A stretch of 64,000 nucleotides of DNA from assembly GCA_023399155.1 (NCBI GenBank), contig JAEWQP010000016.1, forward strand, positions 124,001 through 188,000. The letters run 5' to 3'. The translations under genes and the position numbers were made by a program. Under the pieces are notes generated by a model that did no database searches, was not told where the DNA came from, and saw only the letters and a list, made by a program, of their open reading frames with translations. Origin of the DNA: Verrucomicrobiota bacterium (GTDB taxonomy: Bacteria; Verrucomicrobiota; Verrucomicrobiia; Opitutales; Opitutaceae). Positions 52,420-60,796 of this stretch are shown one piece after another (position 1 is the stretch's first letter; every line of letters begins with the position of its first letter).

Positions 52420-53565
52420 ATGACTTACGATTTCGTTTCCCTGCGCAGCCGACACGGCACGGACAGCCAAAAATGGCAGAAATATCGCGGGCGCGACGTC
52501 CTGCCCATGTGGGTAGCGGACATGGATTTTCACACGGCCCCGGAAGTCGTGGCGGCGCTCGAGGCCCGGGCGCGTGAGGGTGTGTTTGGCTACAGCCGTC
52601 CGCTCGATTCCGCGACCGAAGCCGTCGTCGCCTACCTGGCGCGAAACTTCGACTGGCCGGTGGACCCGGACTGGCTGGTGTGGCTCCCCGGCCTCGTGCC
52701 CGGCATTGCCATGGCGTGTCGAGCCGTGGGCGAGCGCGGGCAGGGTGTGATGTTGAACACACCCGTGTATCCACCGTTCTTTTCCTGCCCGAAACTCGCC
52801 GAACGCGTGGCGGTAACCACGGCGCTGGTGTGGACGGGCGAACGATGGGAGATGGATTGGGACGCGATGCAGCGCGCCGTCGCGCCGACGACCCGGTTGT
52901 TCCTTCTCTGCCATCCGCATAATCCCGTGGGGCGTGTCTGGTCACGGGAGGAACTGCAGCGGCTGGCCGATTTCTGCCTGCGCCACGACCTGGTCGTTTG
53001 CGCCGACGAGGTGCACTGCGACCTCGGGTACGACGACCGGCCCTTCACCGCGTTCGCGACGCTTTCGGCGGAGATCGCAGCACGCACCATCACGCTGCAG
53101 TCTCCAAGCAAGACCTACAACATCGCCGGCCTTGCCTGCGCCTACGCCGTGGTCCCGGACGCCCGGTTGCGCGCGGCCTTCCGCCAGGCCGGGATGACGA
53201 TGCTCGGGGAGGTGAACAACTTCGGCTACGTCGCCTGTGAAGCCGCCTACCGCCATGGAGAGCCCTGGCGGCGCGCCCTGCTGCAAGTGCTGCGCACCAA
53301 CCGGGACCTGCTCGCAGACGCCCTGGCGCGCGGGGACCTGCCGGGTGTCACCGGCACCCCGATACAAGCGACATACCTGGCCTGGTTGAACGTGGAGGCC
53401 CTCGGTCTCGGGGACCCGGTCGCGTTCTTCGAGGGCGCGGGCGTGGGCCTGAGCCCGGGCGGCCCCTTCGGTGACACGCGCTACGTGCGCCTCAACTTCG
53501 GATGCCCCGAGGCGACGCTGCGCGAGGCCCTCGCCCGCATGAGCCGCGCACTGAAGTCCCGCTGA
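52420..53565 (+). CDS. MalY/PatB-type cystathionine beta-lyase (PLP aminotransferase fold)
   Basis: This 381-residue fold-type I PLP enzyme has PLP-binding Lys231 in LQSPSKTYNIAGL and the family block WVADMDFHTAPEV. The ending GPFGDTRYVRLNFGCPEATL is typical of the MalY/PatB C-S lyase subgroup. These enzymes release homocysteine or other thiols from cystathionine and S-conjugates. The ATG at 52420 gives the usual start; frames further upstream are not conserved. Confidence 0.9.
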   Translation: MTYDFVSLRSRHGTDSQKWQKYRGRDVLPMWVADMDFHTAPEVVAALEARAREGVFGYSRPLDSATEAVVAYLARNFDWPVDPDWLVWLPGLVPGIAMACRAVGERGQGVMLNTPVYPPFFSCPKLAERVAVTTALVWTGERWEMDWDAMQRAVAPTTRLFLLCHPHNPVGRVWSREELQRLADFCLRHDLVVCADEVHCDLGYDDRPFTAFATLSAEIAARTITLQSPSKTYNIAGLACAYAVVPDARLRAAFRQAGMTMLGEVNNFGYVACEAAYRHGEPWRRALLQVLRTNRDLLADALARGDLPGVTGTPIQATYLAWLNVEALGLGDPVAFFEGAGVGLSPGGPFGDTRYVRLNFGCPEATLREALARMSRALKSR

Positions 53566-53717
53566 GGCGACATCGGGGCTTTTTCGCGACGGTCTGGCGG
53601 CGGAGAGCCGGGCGCTGTTGATCGCGCGTCGCGGGCTCCCGCCACGCGAAGCCGCCGGGCGCACCGCCAGGTGCCTCCGGCTCGGGAACTGCGAGGCTTC
53701 GATGAGGGCGCGGCCGG

Positions 53718-56612
53718 TTACTTCGCCCGCGCGGTCGCCGGAGGCCCGAGGTAGCTCGGGCGGACGCCGCCCGGTTTGCCCGGCGCGCCGGGCTTGGCAT
53801 CGATGACGATGCGCTCGAGTACGACGCCCGGCGTGACCATCCAGACCTTGAGAACGTGCCGGCCCGGCTCCTTGAGTGTATGTTTCGAGGAGATACGGCG
53901 GATGCCGTCGCCCACCGCGACCTCCCAGGTCTGCAGCGTGGTCCAGGTGCCGAGTTTGATGATCTGCGGCGCCTCGTCGTCAAACGACACGGCGACCTGC
54001 AGGCCTTCGCCCGACTGGAAATCGAGCGACGGCGCGCAATGCAGCTCGACCGAGACCTCGCCCGCCGAGAAGAAATACGTGGCGTACTCCAGGCGCGGTG
54101 CGTTTCCGCCCGGCTGGCGCGCGGCGGCCGTGACCGGCATCACCGTCACCCCGCCGAGTGTGCGGCCGAAATCGGGCAACGTCTTCCAGGTGACCTCCCC
54201 GTCGGTGATCGCGCGGTCAAACTGCGGGGCCTCGATGGCGATGTGGTTGTCCGTGACGACGAAGGCGTCGAAGCCTCCGGCCGGCACCTCCGGGCTGTGG
54301 ACCGGGACGTGGATCGTGAAGGGCCCGCCCGCCGGGCTTTCGATCGTGACCGCAGCCTCGGTCGTGCCCGCCGGCACCGAAGCCCAGTCGACCGCAACCT
54401 GGAGCCGCATCATCTCGTCCACCTCTCCGGAGGAGGGCGTCACGCGCAGCCAGGGATGACTGGGCGCAGCCTTGTAGGTGAACGAGCGGCGTCCGCGATT
54501 GAACACCTCGATCCAGCGGGTGCCCTGCTGGATCGCATCGAGCGCGGGAAGCACGGCGCGGCCGGCGCCATACGACGGCCAGGCTGTCTCGGAACCCTCG
54601 ATGGCGATGGCGATCGAGGGTTCCAGGCCGGGGCGAACCTCCGTCACGGGCGGCATCGCCTCGATCTCGGGCTGCTGCCAGTAGGTGTAGCCGAGGTTGA
54701 TCTGGTCCATCATGTGGTTCCAGCGGCCGCCGCCGAGCGCGTGATATTCCTCGGCCAGCTCGCCGTCGCGCGCGAAAAGCTCGCGGGCGATCTCGATCTG
54801 CGTATTCGCCGCGGCACGACCCTGCTTGGTGAAGAGCCGGTTGCGGCCGGCCGCGACATAGAGTTCCTGCACGGTCGCACTCGCCTTCACGGGATAGAGC
54901 ACGAGCTGGAAATAGGCGTCGCGCGCGTCCGGTGCGATCCGTCGCTGCAGCTTCTCGGCGCGGCTGACGAGATCGCGCCATTCGGCCAGCACGCGCCCGG
55001 CCTCGTTGTAGTTGACGAGGCTGAGCGTGTCGGGCGCGATCATCTCGGGTTTGCGCCGTCCGTTGAGCTTGGTGTAGCCGTCGATCAGCGCGGCCACCTC
55101 GACGGCGTTCTCGGGCCCGAACTCGCGGGCGGCCCAGGCGCGGGAGTACTCGTCGAGGTCGTCGTAGGACCAGCGCGCCGGGTCCCAGGCCATGGTGAGG
55201 AAAAACTCGATCGGGAACTCCATCGGCTTGAGGTCGCCCACATTCACGATCCAGATGCGGTTGGCGTCGTACTGCCAGGCCAGGTTCATCTGCTCCCATA
55301 TCTTCGAGATCGGGACGGTGTTGAGCCACTTGTAGTTGCGGGGCCCGCCCACGTAGTCGAAATGATAATACACGCCGGCGCCGCCCTTGCGGCCGCGCTC
55401 GGCCGGTGTGGGCAGGCGGCGGATGTTGCCCCAGTTGTCGTCGCACCACAGGAGCGTGACGTCGTCGGGCACGCGCATCCCGTGCTCGTAGTAGCCCTGG
55501 ACCTCCTTGTAGAGCGCCCAGACCTGCGGGATTTCCTCCACGCGCGGATTCACCTCGCGGGCCAGGATCTCGCGCTGGTCGGCCACGATGCGCTCGAGCA
55601 GCGCGACGTTGGTCTCCTCGCTCATGGCCTCGTCGCCGTCGCCGCGCATGGCCAGCGTGGTGATCGTCTCGAAATTCTTGTTACGCCGGACCCCCTCGGT
55701 CCAGAACTGCCGGAGCTCCTCCGGGTTGGTCGCGTAGTTCCAGGCGCCCTTGCCGTGGTTGCGCCAGTCCTTGTGGGCGCGCATCATCGGCTCGTGGTGG
55801 GAGGTGCTGACCACGATGCCCCACTCGTCGGCCATCGGGGCGCTGCGCGGATCGTCCTCGAAGAGCGAATTGTCCCACATCGCCGGCCAGAGGAAGTTGC
55901 CCCGCAGGCGCAGGATCAGCTCGAAGACGTGTTCATACATCCTGGAGTTTATCCCGCCGAACTTCTCGCGCGCCCAGCCGCTGAGCGCGGGAGCCTCGTC
56001 GTTGAGAAAGATGCCGCGGTACTTCACCGTCGGGCCGTCGTCGACGACCCGGGTGCCGGGTTTGACATAGAGTGCCTCGCGCCGGGCCACCGGCACGTCC
56101 GCCCACCAGTACCAGGGCGACACGCCGATCTGCTGGGAAACCTCGTAGATGCCGTAGATCGTGCCGCGTTTGTCGCTTCCGGCGATGACCAGGGCGCGGT
56201 CGATCCCGGCGAGCGGCTTGTCGACCACCGCGAGGGTGAATGCTTCCCAGCGCCCCGCCACGGAGCCGACGTCGAGCTTGCCGGCCTTGACGAGGCCATC
56301 GACGAGCGGGCTGCGCCCGAGCGTGCCGATGATCACCGCCTGGGGCGCGGCCTTCGGCGCGCCGGCGTTGAGCACGGGAGCGACGCCGGTGACACGCTGG
56401 ACGTCGCTGGCAAGATCGCCGGCGGCCCGGATCACCCCGGGCCAGTCGGCGTTGTCCACGAGGATGGGAGTCGCCGCGCCACGCTCGGCAAGCGCCACAG
56501 CTCCGGCTTGAGCCGTGCCGGTGATGAAGGATTCATCGCCGACCGCAGCGGAAGCCCGCACGCATACGAGCAGGCCAAGGACAAGGGGAAGCAGGGTAGT
56601 ACGCATCGTCAT
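53718..56612 (-). CDS. GH115-family alpha-glucuronidase
   Basis: The product has 964 residues with a signal peptide (MTMRTTLLPLVLGLLVCVRA). The N-terminal region and large TIM-barrel contain GH115 features such as GVSPWYWWADVPVARREALY, FGGINSRMYEHVFELILRLR, and DNWGNIRRLPTPAERGRKGG. C-terminal beta-domains follow. GH115 enzymes remove (4-O-methyl-)glucuronic acid from xylan. The ATG at 56612 overlaps the stop of the upstream remnant by one base (TGATG), so it is probably translationally coupled to it. Export to the periplasm or surface is expected. Confidence 0.9.
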   Translation of the reverse strand: MTMRTTLLPLVLGLLVCVRASAAVGDESFITGTAQAGAVALAERGAATPILVDNADWPGVIRAAGDLASDVQRVTGVAPVLNAGAPKAAPQAVIIGTLGRSPLVDGLVKAGKLDVGSVAGRWEAFTLAVVDKPLAGIDRALVIAGSDKRGTIYGIYEVSQQIGVSPWYWWADVPVARREALYVKPGTRVVDDGPTVKYRGIFLNDEAPALSGWAREKFGGINSRMYEHVFELILRLRGNFLWPAMWDNSLFEDDPRSAPMADEWGIVVSTSHHEPMMRAHKDWRNHGKGAWNYATNPEELRQFWTEGVRRNKNFETITTLAMRGDGDEAMSEETNVALLERIVADQREILAREVNPRVEEIPQVWALYKEVQGYYEHGMRVPDDVTLLWCDDNWGNIRRLPTPAERGRKGGAGVYYHFDYVGGPRNYKWLNTVPISKIWEQMNLAWQYDANRIWIVNVGDLKPMEFPIEFFLTMAWDPARWSYDDLDEYSRAWAAREFGPENAVEVAALIDGYTKLNGRRKPEMIAPDTLSLVNYNEAGRVLAEWRDLVSRAEKLQRRIAPDARDAYFQLVLYPVKASATVQELYVAAGRNRLFTKQGRAAANTQIEIARELFARDGELAEEYHALGGGRWNHMMDQINLGYTYWQQPEIEAMPPVTEVRPGLEPSIAIAIEGSETAWPSYGAGRAVLPALDAIQQGTRWIEVFNRGRRSFTYKAAPSHPWLRVTPSSGEVDEMMRLQVAVDWASVPAGTTEAAVTIESPAGGPFTIHVPVHSPEVPAGGFDAFVVTDNHIAIEAPQFDRAITDGEVTWKTLPDFGRTLGGVTVMPVTAAARQPGGNAPRLEYATYFFSAGEVSVELHCAPSLDFQSGEGLQVAVSFDDEAPQIIKLGTWTTLQTWEVAVGDGIRRISSKHTLKEPGRHVLKVWMVTPGVVLERIVIDAKPGAPGKPGGVRPSYLGPPATARAK

Positions 56613-57055
56613 CAGGAACGGTAAAGTTTCACGCGCTGGGAGCCGATCCGGCCGGGCTCCAGACGCACATGTCGGCCTCGGTGGGTCTGGTCTCCATTGA
56701 GCCAGCGACGGTTTTTCCAAGCACCTTCTTCAAAGCCACCCTCGACCACGCTTTCGATGCCGGCCTGGACGCCGCTCTCAAGCGTGGCGAACGTCACGGT
56801 GACGCCCTTGCCGGCAAAGGTGTTCAGGTTGAGCTTCTGGAGCCTCGGCCAGAACTGCGCGGGGTATTCCGGCTCGCCGGAGCAATTGCCAGGTTCGCCG
56901 CCACGGATGATGAACGGAGCCTCATCCACGATGAGCTGCACCGCGGCTTCCTGGGCGGCGAGGCGGGGGAGCGGCGTGGCACCAGCCGGCGCCGCCGATG
57001 CGGCGGGCACGGCGAGGAGCGAAACGAGGAGCGACGTCGCAAAACGGGCCGGCAT
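56612..57055 (-). pseudogene. GH35-like (DUF5597) beta-galactosidase remnant with internal deletion
   Basis: The open frame encodes 147 residues: a signal peptide (about 1-21), then about 58 residues like the N-terminus of DUF5597 beta-galactosidases (QLIVDEAPFIIRGGEPGN, then QFWPRLQKLNLNT). At about residue 79/80 it jumps straight to the C-terminal end of that family (GKGVTVTF, then RRWLNGDQTHRGRHVRL). Full-length members have about 550 residues, so the catalytic barrel is absent while the frame is kept. It may be a decayed gene, or a short protein kept for coupling to GH115. Confidence 0.8.
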
Positions 57056-57609
57056 GGATTCAGCACGTTGAGGGGCGCGGCGGCATCAGGCAATCCCGAC
57101 CGAACCTCCGCGTGCGCCGCAGCGTTGCGCACGTGCGCGCGGGGCCCGGCGACGCGGATGGCACCATCCCGGCGCCCGGCCGCCACCGGCCATGGCGACC
57201 CTGCGTGCGGCGATCACGTCCGGGACGATTCTCGCGCTTTGCCTCCTGTGAATCTTCCTGGGGGCACCGCACATCGAACGTATGCGCGGCGGTGGTCGGC
57301 GTGGTTCTCAAACCGGGCGCCTGGTTCGGATGCCTGTGATCCGTCCGGCACCGGGCGGGATCGAGCTACTCGCGCCCGTCACGGACGCGCCTGCCTTCGC
57401 CGTCCTGCAGCGCACGCCGTTTTCGACCGCGTCTCGGGTGTGCTGGGCCGAGCCGGTGCCGGCTCCTCTGGCACGCCCTGATCCTGCACCTCTGCCACGC
57501 TACAGGAGGCACCCCGCGGGTGCGACCTGAGTGTCGCAGGGGCAGTTCCCGAAGGTGGAATCGCTTCAGAAAAGGCAAGAAATGACGATTCCCGCCGATA
57601 TACACCCGT
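57056..57609. other. Gene-free stretch between GH35 remnant and TPR gene
   Basis: About 554 bases with no gene I can support; open frames show no domain. It should hold the promoter of the GH35-remnant/GH115 unit and that of the TPR gene. Just before the TPR gene, two adjacent small hairpins (GCACCC-CGC-GGGTGC and TGCGAC-ctgagt-GTCGCA, about 57509-57538) could be a structured leader. They do not match any riboswitch class I know. Confidence 0.5.
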
Positions 57610-58491
57610 ATGAAACACTCACGCCACCCCCTCGCCTGGCGTGTCGACGCCGTCCGCGCCAGCCTGGTGCTGAGCGTGGCGGCCCTTGGTTTGTCGGACT
57701 TGCCCGCCTCGGCCAATCCCGAGTCGTCGCCAGACCTTGAGGCCCCCGCCGTCGGCATTCCCGTCGTCACTCCCAGGATGACTGTATCCACTCCGGGACT
57801 CCCGGAGTTCACCATGCCCACGATCACCCCCACGTTCCCCAGCGTCGGAGCGCAGGGACAGCAGATGGGCACCGCCCGTCGCATGTACGAGCTGAAGGTT
57901 GCGGACCATCAGCGCAACCGCGGGATGCGCACGTCGCACCCCGACCGCATCGACTATGCCGACGCGTTGATCCACCTCGAGCGCTTTGATGAGGCGATCG
58001 AGGAACTCGAGGCGATCGAGGAGAGGTTTCCCGATGCCTACACCAACGCCCACCTTCTCGGCGTGGCCAGCGAGTTGTCCGGCAATCTGCCGGCCGCACG
58101 CCGCTGGTTTGCCGAGGCGGTTCAGCGCGATCCCGACGCGCAGGGGGGCACCGGCTGGCTTCGCGTCGCCTTGGTCGAGGCCCATCTCGCGCTGCGGGAG
58201 GATCCGACATGGCTCAAGACCCATTCCGTGCTCGACGGCTGCGCCGGCCGCTCCGAGGCGGAGCTCGCGCGTGCGGTCAAGGTGCAGGTGGAGGATCGCC
58301 GCAACGAGTTCGCTCCCGACGATCCCGTGGTCGCCGATCTCTATTTCCAGGTCGGTGCCCGCATGACAGCGCCCGAGCAGCGCAACAAGTACTTCGCCCT
58401 CTCGGTCGAGACCAGTCCCCTTCGCAAGGGCGACATCGAGGGACAGCAGGTCATTCGCGCCAGGGGGCCCGAGACCGGCGGGGGCCACTGA
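57610..58491 (+). CDS. Exported TPR-like protein
   Basis: The product has 293 residues. It starts with a signal peptide (about 1-36, ending near ASANPE) and a Pro-rich stretch. A TPR-like helical region follows (HLERFDEAIEELEAIEERFP, then HLLGVASELSGNLPAARRWF). No Shine-Dalgarno lies before the ATG. TPR proteins mediate protein contacts; here probably periplasmic. No specific family was recognised. A stem-loop terminator follows. Confidence 0.75.
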   Translation: MKHSRHPLAWRVDAVRASLVLSVAALGLSDLPASANPESSPDLEAPAVGIPVVTPRMTVSTPGLPEFTMPTITPTFPSVGAQGQQMGTARRMYELKVADHQRNRGMRTSHPDRIDYADALIHLERFDEAIEELEAIEERFPDAYTNAHLLGVASELSGNLPAARRWFAEAVQRDPDAQGGTGWLRVALVEAHLALREDPTWLKTHSVLDGCAGRSEAELARAVKVQVEDRRNEFAPDDPVVADLYFQVGARMTAPEQRNKYFALSVETSPLRKGDIEGQQVIRARGPETGGGH

Positions 58492-58802
58492 GCCGGATCG
58501 AGGCCTCGCCAGGAGAGCCGGTGCCCGCGCGGCGCCGGCTTTCCTGTTTCTGTAGGGACAAACGAACTACGCGGTACGGCCGGCGCCCGCGTCCGGCGAC
58601 TCGCAGGCGATTCGCGCTGCGGATTTTCCCGAATCCGGGACAGCCGTGTGCGGCAGGCGGGACGGAATTCGCCTCTGGCGTTTCCCCGGCGGAGGCCGAC
58701 CGTGGAAAAATCACGCTGATCATCAGGAGCTTGGACTTTTTCTGCAACCGCCGGCACGAGTCGTGTTTTAGGGAGGGCAACAACCAACAAACACTGCCCA
58801 CC
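58492..58802. other. Gene-free stretch between TPR gene and small membrane protein gene
   Basis: About 311 bases. It begins with the terminator of the TPR gene and holds the promoter of the small protein gene. A GGGAGGGCAAC purine stretch lies about 20 bases before the ATG. No other feature was seen. Confidence 0.5.
58516..58550 (+). terminator. Terminator after the TPR gene
   Basis: A 10-bp stem with one G-T wobble (AGCCGGTGCC with GGCGCCGGCT, 58516-58540) and a CGCGC loop is followed by TTCCTGTTTC. It lies 25 bases after the stop. Confidence 0.75.
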
Positions 58803-59099
58803 ATGACCACCCACGCCCGCACCGCCCTCTCCGCAACCGCCCTCGGTCTCGCCTCCTTCACCGCCACGTCCTCCATCGCTTCCGGCCTGTTCGCCACGCC
58901 CACCATGCTAGGCCTCGCCCTCCTCGCCGTCTACGGCATGCTCGAGATCACCCTCCTGTCTTATGCGATGCCGCGCAAGGCCGCGACCCGCTCCCCGGCT
59001 CCGGCGGCCGTCCGGCTGAACATCGTGCGCCGCGTGCCCGCGCTCATCGAGTACCCGGTGATCCGCGGTCGCGAGACCTGCCGCGCCTGTGCCGCCTGA
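58803..59099 (+). CDS. Small two-helix membrane protein (paralogue of 33621-33902)
   Basis: The product has 98 residues: two hydrophobic helices (about 8-28 and 31-53), then a basic, Ala/Pro-rich tail ending with cysteines (ETCRACAA). The block ALGLASFTATSSIASGLFA, then LLAVYGMLEITLLSYAMP, aligns with the small protein at 33621. Both are probably single-gene units with stable hairpins downstream. No known family is recognised. The ATG at 58803 has a CCACC context and no strong Shine-Dalgarno. Confidence 0.72.
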   Translation: MTTHARTALSATALGLASFTATSSIASGLFATPTMLGLALLAVYGMLEITLLSYAMPRKAATRSPAPAAVRLNIVRRVPALIEYPVIRGRETCRACAA

Positions 59100-59514
59100 C
59101 CGTCGCACTTCGAGGTTAGATTAAGAAGACCGCGGCCGCCATGCCCTGCATGGCGGCCGCTTTTATTGTACTCGCCATTCCACTACGCCATCCGGGCGCC
59201 CGATCAGAACCCTTCTGTTGCCGACCGGTGAACAACTCGGATGAACTCACGCCGATTGACCTCGATGAGTGAATGCCACCAAGAAGACCCGTCGGGCACA
59301 GAGACGATCGCGGCCGGGCACGAGCCCAGCCCTCCCTTTCAGGGGCTGGTCGCTCCTCTTGAACCAGACCATGGGGTTGTGAGCATGCCCTGGAGTCTGG
59401 CTCCGTCGGAAGGGCCCACTCAACGCATGCGTCGCGTCCCTGGTTGGCGCATGCGGCAGCCTCGGAGAAACCGTCCTGCCTCGGGGGACGGCTCGATCAC
59501 GTTCCCGACAGGCT
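59100..59514. other. Gene-free stretch between small membrane protein and LacI regulator
   Basis: About 415 bases between convergent genes. Apart from the terminator near its left end I see no gene, RNA or repeat. No terminator for the minus-strand regulator gene was found by eye. Confidence 0.5.
59132..59167 (+). terminator. Rho-independent terminator after small membrane protein gene
   Basis: A perfect 13-bp stem (GCGGCCGCCATGC with GCATGGCGGCCGC) and a CCT loop are followed by TTTTATT. It is one of the strongest terminators in the window. Confidence 0.92.
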
Positions 59515-60591
59515 CTACACGACGTGGACCACCGGGGCCGTGCGCACCGAATGATGCGCGGGCATCGTCTTGCCGTCGAACCAAGTGCCCTCGACATAGG
59601 TCACGGTCGGGATCTCGGGGATGCCGCGCTTGTTCTGCTGCATCTGCCCTGCGAGCATCTCGACCGCCAGCGCGCCGACGGTGCGGTGGTTTTGCCGCAC
59701 GCCCGCGACCTTCCCGGTGACGTCCTCGAGGAACAGGTCGACGAAGGCCACATCGCGCGGAATCCGCAGGCCCATCGCCTTGAACTCGGGCAGGACGAAC
59801 TCGCCCTTGCTGATGACCACCTCCGGGCGATTCCGCTCGAACCACTCACGGAAACTCTCGCGGGCTGGAAACAGGAGCGGCTCGATGCGCTCCTCCGGCG
59901 GGATCGACTGCTGCTCCCAGAGAAAACCCGCGCTCCACAGGCGATCCACCGAGATGTCCCAGCCCTCGTCCATGACGAAGCCGATGCGGCGGTACCCCGC
60001 TGCGAGCGCCTTGCGCACGGCCAGGCGGATGATGTGCATCTGGTCGTTGGTGACGTTGGCCAGCTCGGGTTGGTGCGGAAAGTAGTCGATCTTCACCGCA
60101 CTGAAACGCGACCAGTCGAACTGAAGCTTCGTGTCGAACTCCCGCACGTGCGAGGCGATGATCACCCCGTGGATGCCCCGCGCGTCGAGAATCCGGCTGA
60201 GCCGCCCGTGCGTCAGACCGGGCTCGCGCATCCAGAAGTGGTCGAGCGTGAAGCCGAGTTCCTCCGCCTTGGCCTTCGCCCCTTCGTAGAAATCCGGGTG
60301 GGCCGTGACCTCGCGCCAGCCCCAGCGCGTGTTCCAGTTTGTGACGTAGGCGATGGTCGGTGGATTGCGCCGCGGCATGATCTTGCTGCGGTAGGCGACG
60401 AGCGCCTGCATGACCGGATCCGGCACATAGCCCATCTCGCGCGCCAGAGTCTGGAGGCGTTCGCGCGTCGCCAGAGGCAGGCGGGGCTGATTGCGCAGGG
60501 CGAGGGAGACGGTGGTGACGTGGACGCCAGCGCGCTTCGCGATGTCGGAAAGCGTCACGCGGCGTTCAGGTGCGGCGGTGTCTAGGGGCAT
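59515..60591 (-). CDS. LacI-family transcriptional regulator
   Basis: The product has 358 residues. The N-terminal helix-turn-helix VTLSDIAKRAGVHVTTVSLA with the hinge region is typical of LacI/GalR repressors, followed by a periplasmic-binding-like effector domain (RRIGFVMDEGWDISVDRLW). It is divergent from xylA and so probably regulates the xylose or xylan genes; the effector is likely a sugar. The ATG at 60591 is at the right distance before the HTH. Confidence 0.9.
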   Translation of the reverse strand: MPLDTAAPERRVTLSDIAKRAGVHVTTVSLALRNQPRLPLATRERLQTLAREMGYVPDPVMQALVAYRSKIMPRRNPPTIAYVTNWNTRWGWREVTAHPDFYEGAKAKAEELGFTLDHFWMREPGLTHGRLSRILDARGIHGVIIASHVREFDTKLQFDWSRFSAVKIDYFPHQPELANVTNDQMHIIRLAVRKALAAGYRRIGFVMDEGWDISVDRLWSAGFLWEQQSIPPEERIEPLLFPARESFREWFERNRPEVVISKGEFVLPEFKAMGLRIPRDVAFVDLFLEDVTGKVAGVRQNHRTVGALAVEMLAGQMQQNKRGIPEIPTVTYVEGTWFDGKTMPAHHSVRTAPVVHVV

Positions 60592-60659
60592 GGAATCGGG
60601 GAACCTGTGTGGGCGGGTTCCTGCCAAGACGTGAACCCAGGTTGCCGAGTTTCGCAAGT

Positions 60660-60669
60660 CTACCGTTAG
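60660..60669. promoter_or_regulatory. Candidate LacI-family operator between lacI-type gene and xylA
   Basis: CTACCGTTAG is an imperfect palindrome with a central CG (eight of ten positions symmetric), the common form of LacI-family operators. Nearby TTGC-N8-GCAA at 60642-60657 is a second inverted repeat. Both lie in the divergent promoter region (60592-60796). The match is by eye and short. Confidence 0.35.
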
Positions 60670-60796
60670 CACACCCCGCCTTTTGAAGGGCCCTGCCGCG
60701 GCGCGCCACGCTCATAAGACGCACGTCCGCGTTTGCCCCACAAAAATCAGTGAGGCTGCTCGACTGCGGCTCACTCATCGCTTCTTCTCATTCACC

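Noticed and set aside
53856..56624. Plus-strand open frame of 922 codons opposite GH115
   Set aside because: Antisense shadow; the minus strand has a signal peptide and clear GH115 sequence.
57509..57609. Known riboswitch upstream of the TPR gene
   Set aside because: The paired hairpins do not match conserved cores of c-di-GMP, cobalamin, SAM, fluoride, guanidine or glutamine classes as far as I can judge by eye.
58737..58760. Sigma-54 promoter before the small membrane protein gene
   Set aside because: TTGGAC and TGCA resemble -24/-12 elements but the GG-GC spacing is nine rather than ten bases, which this factor does not tolerate well.
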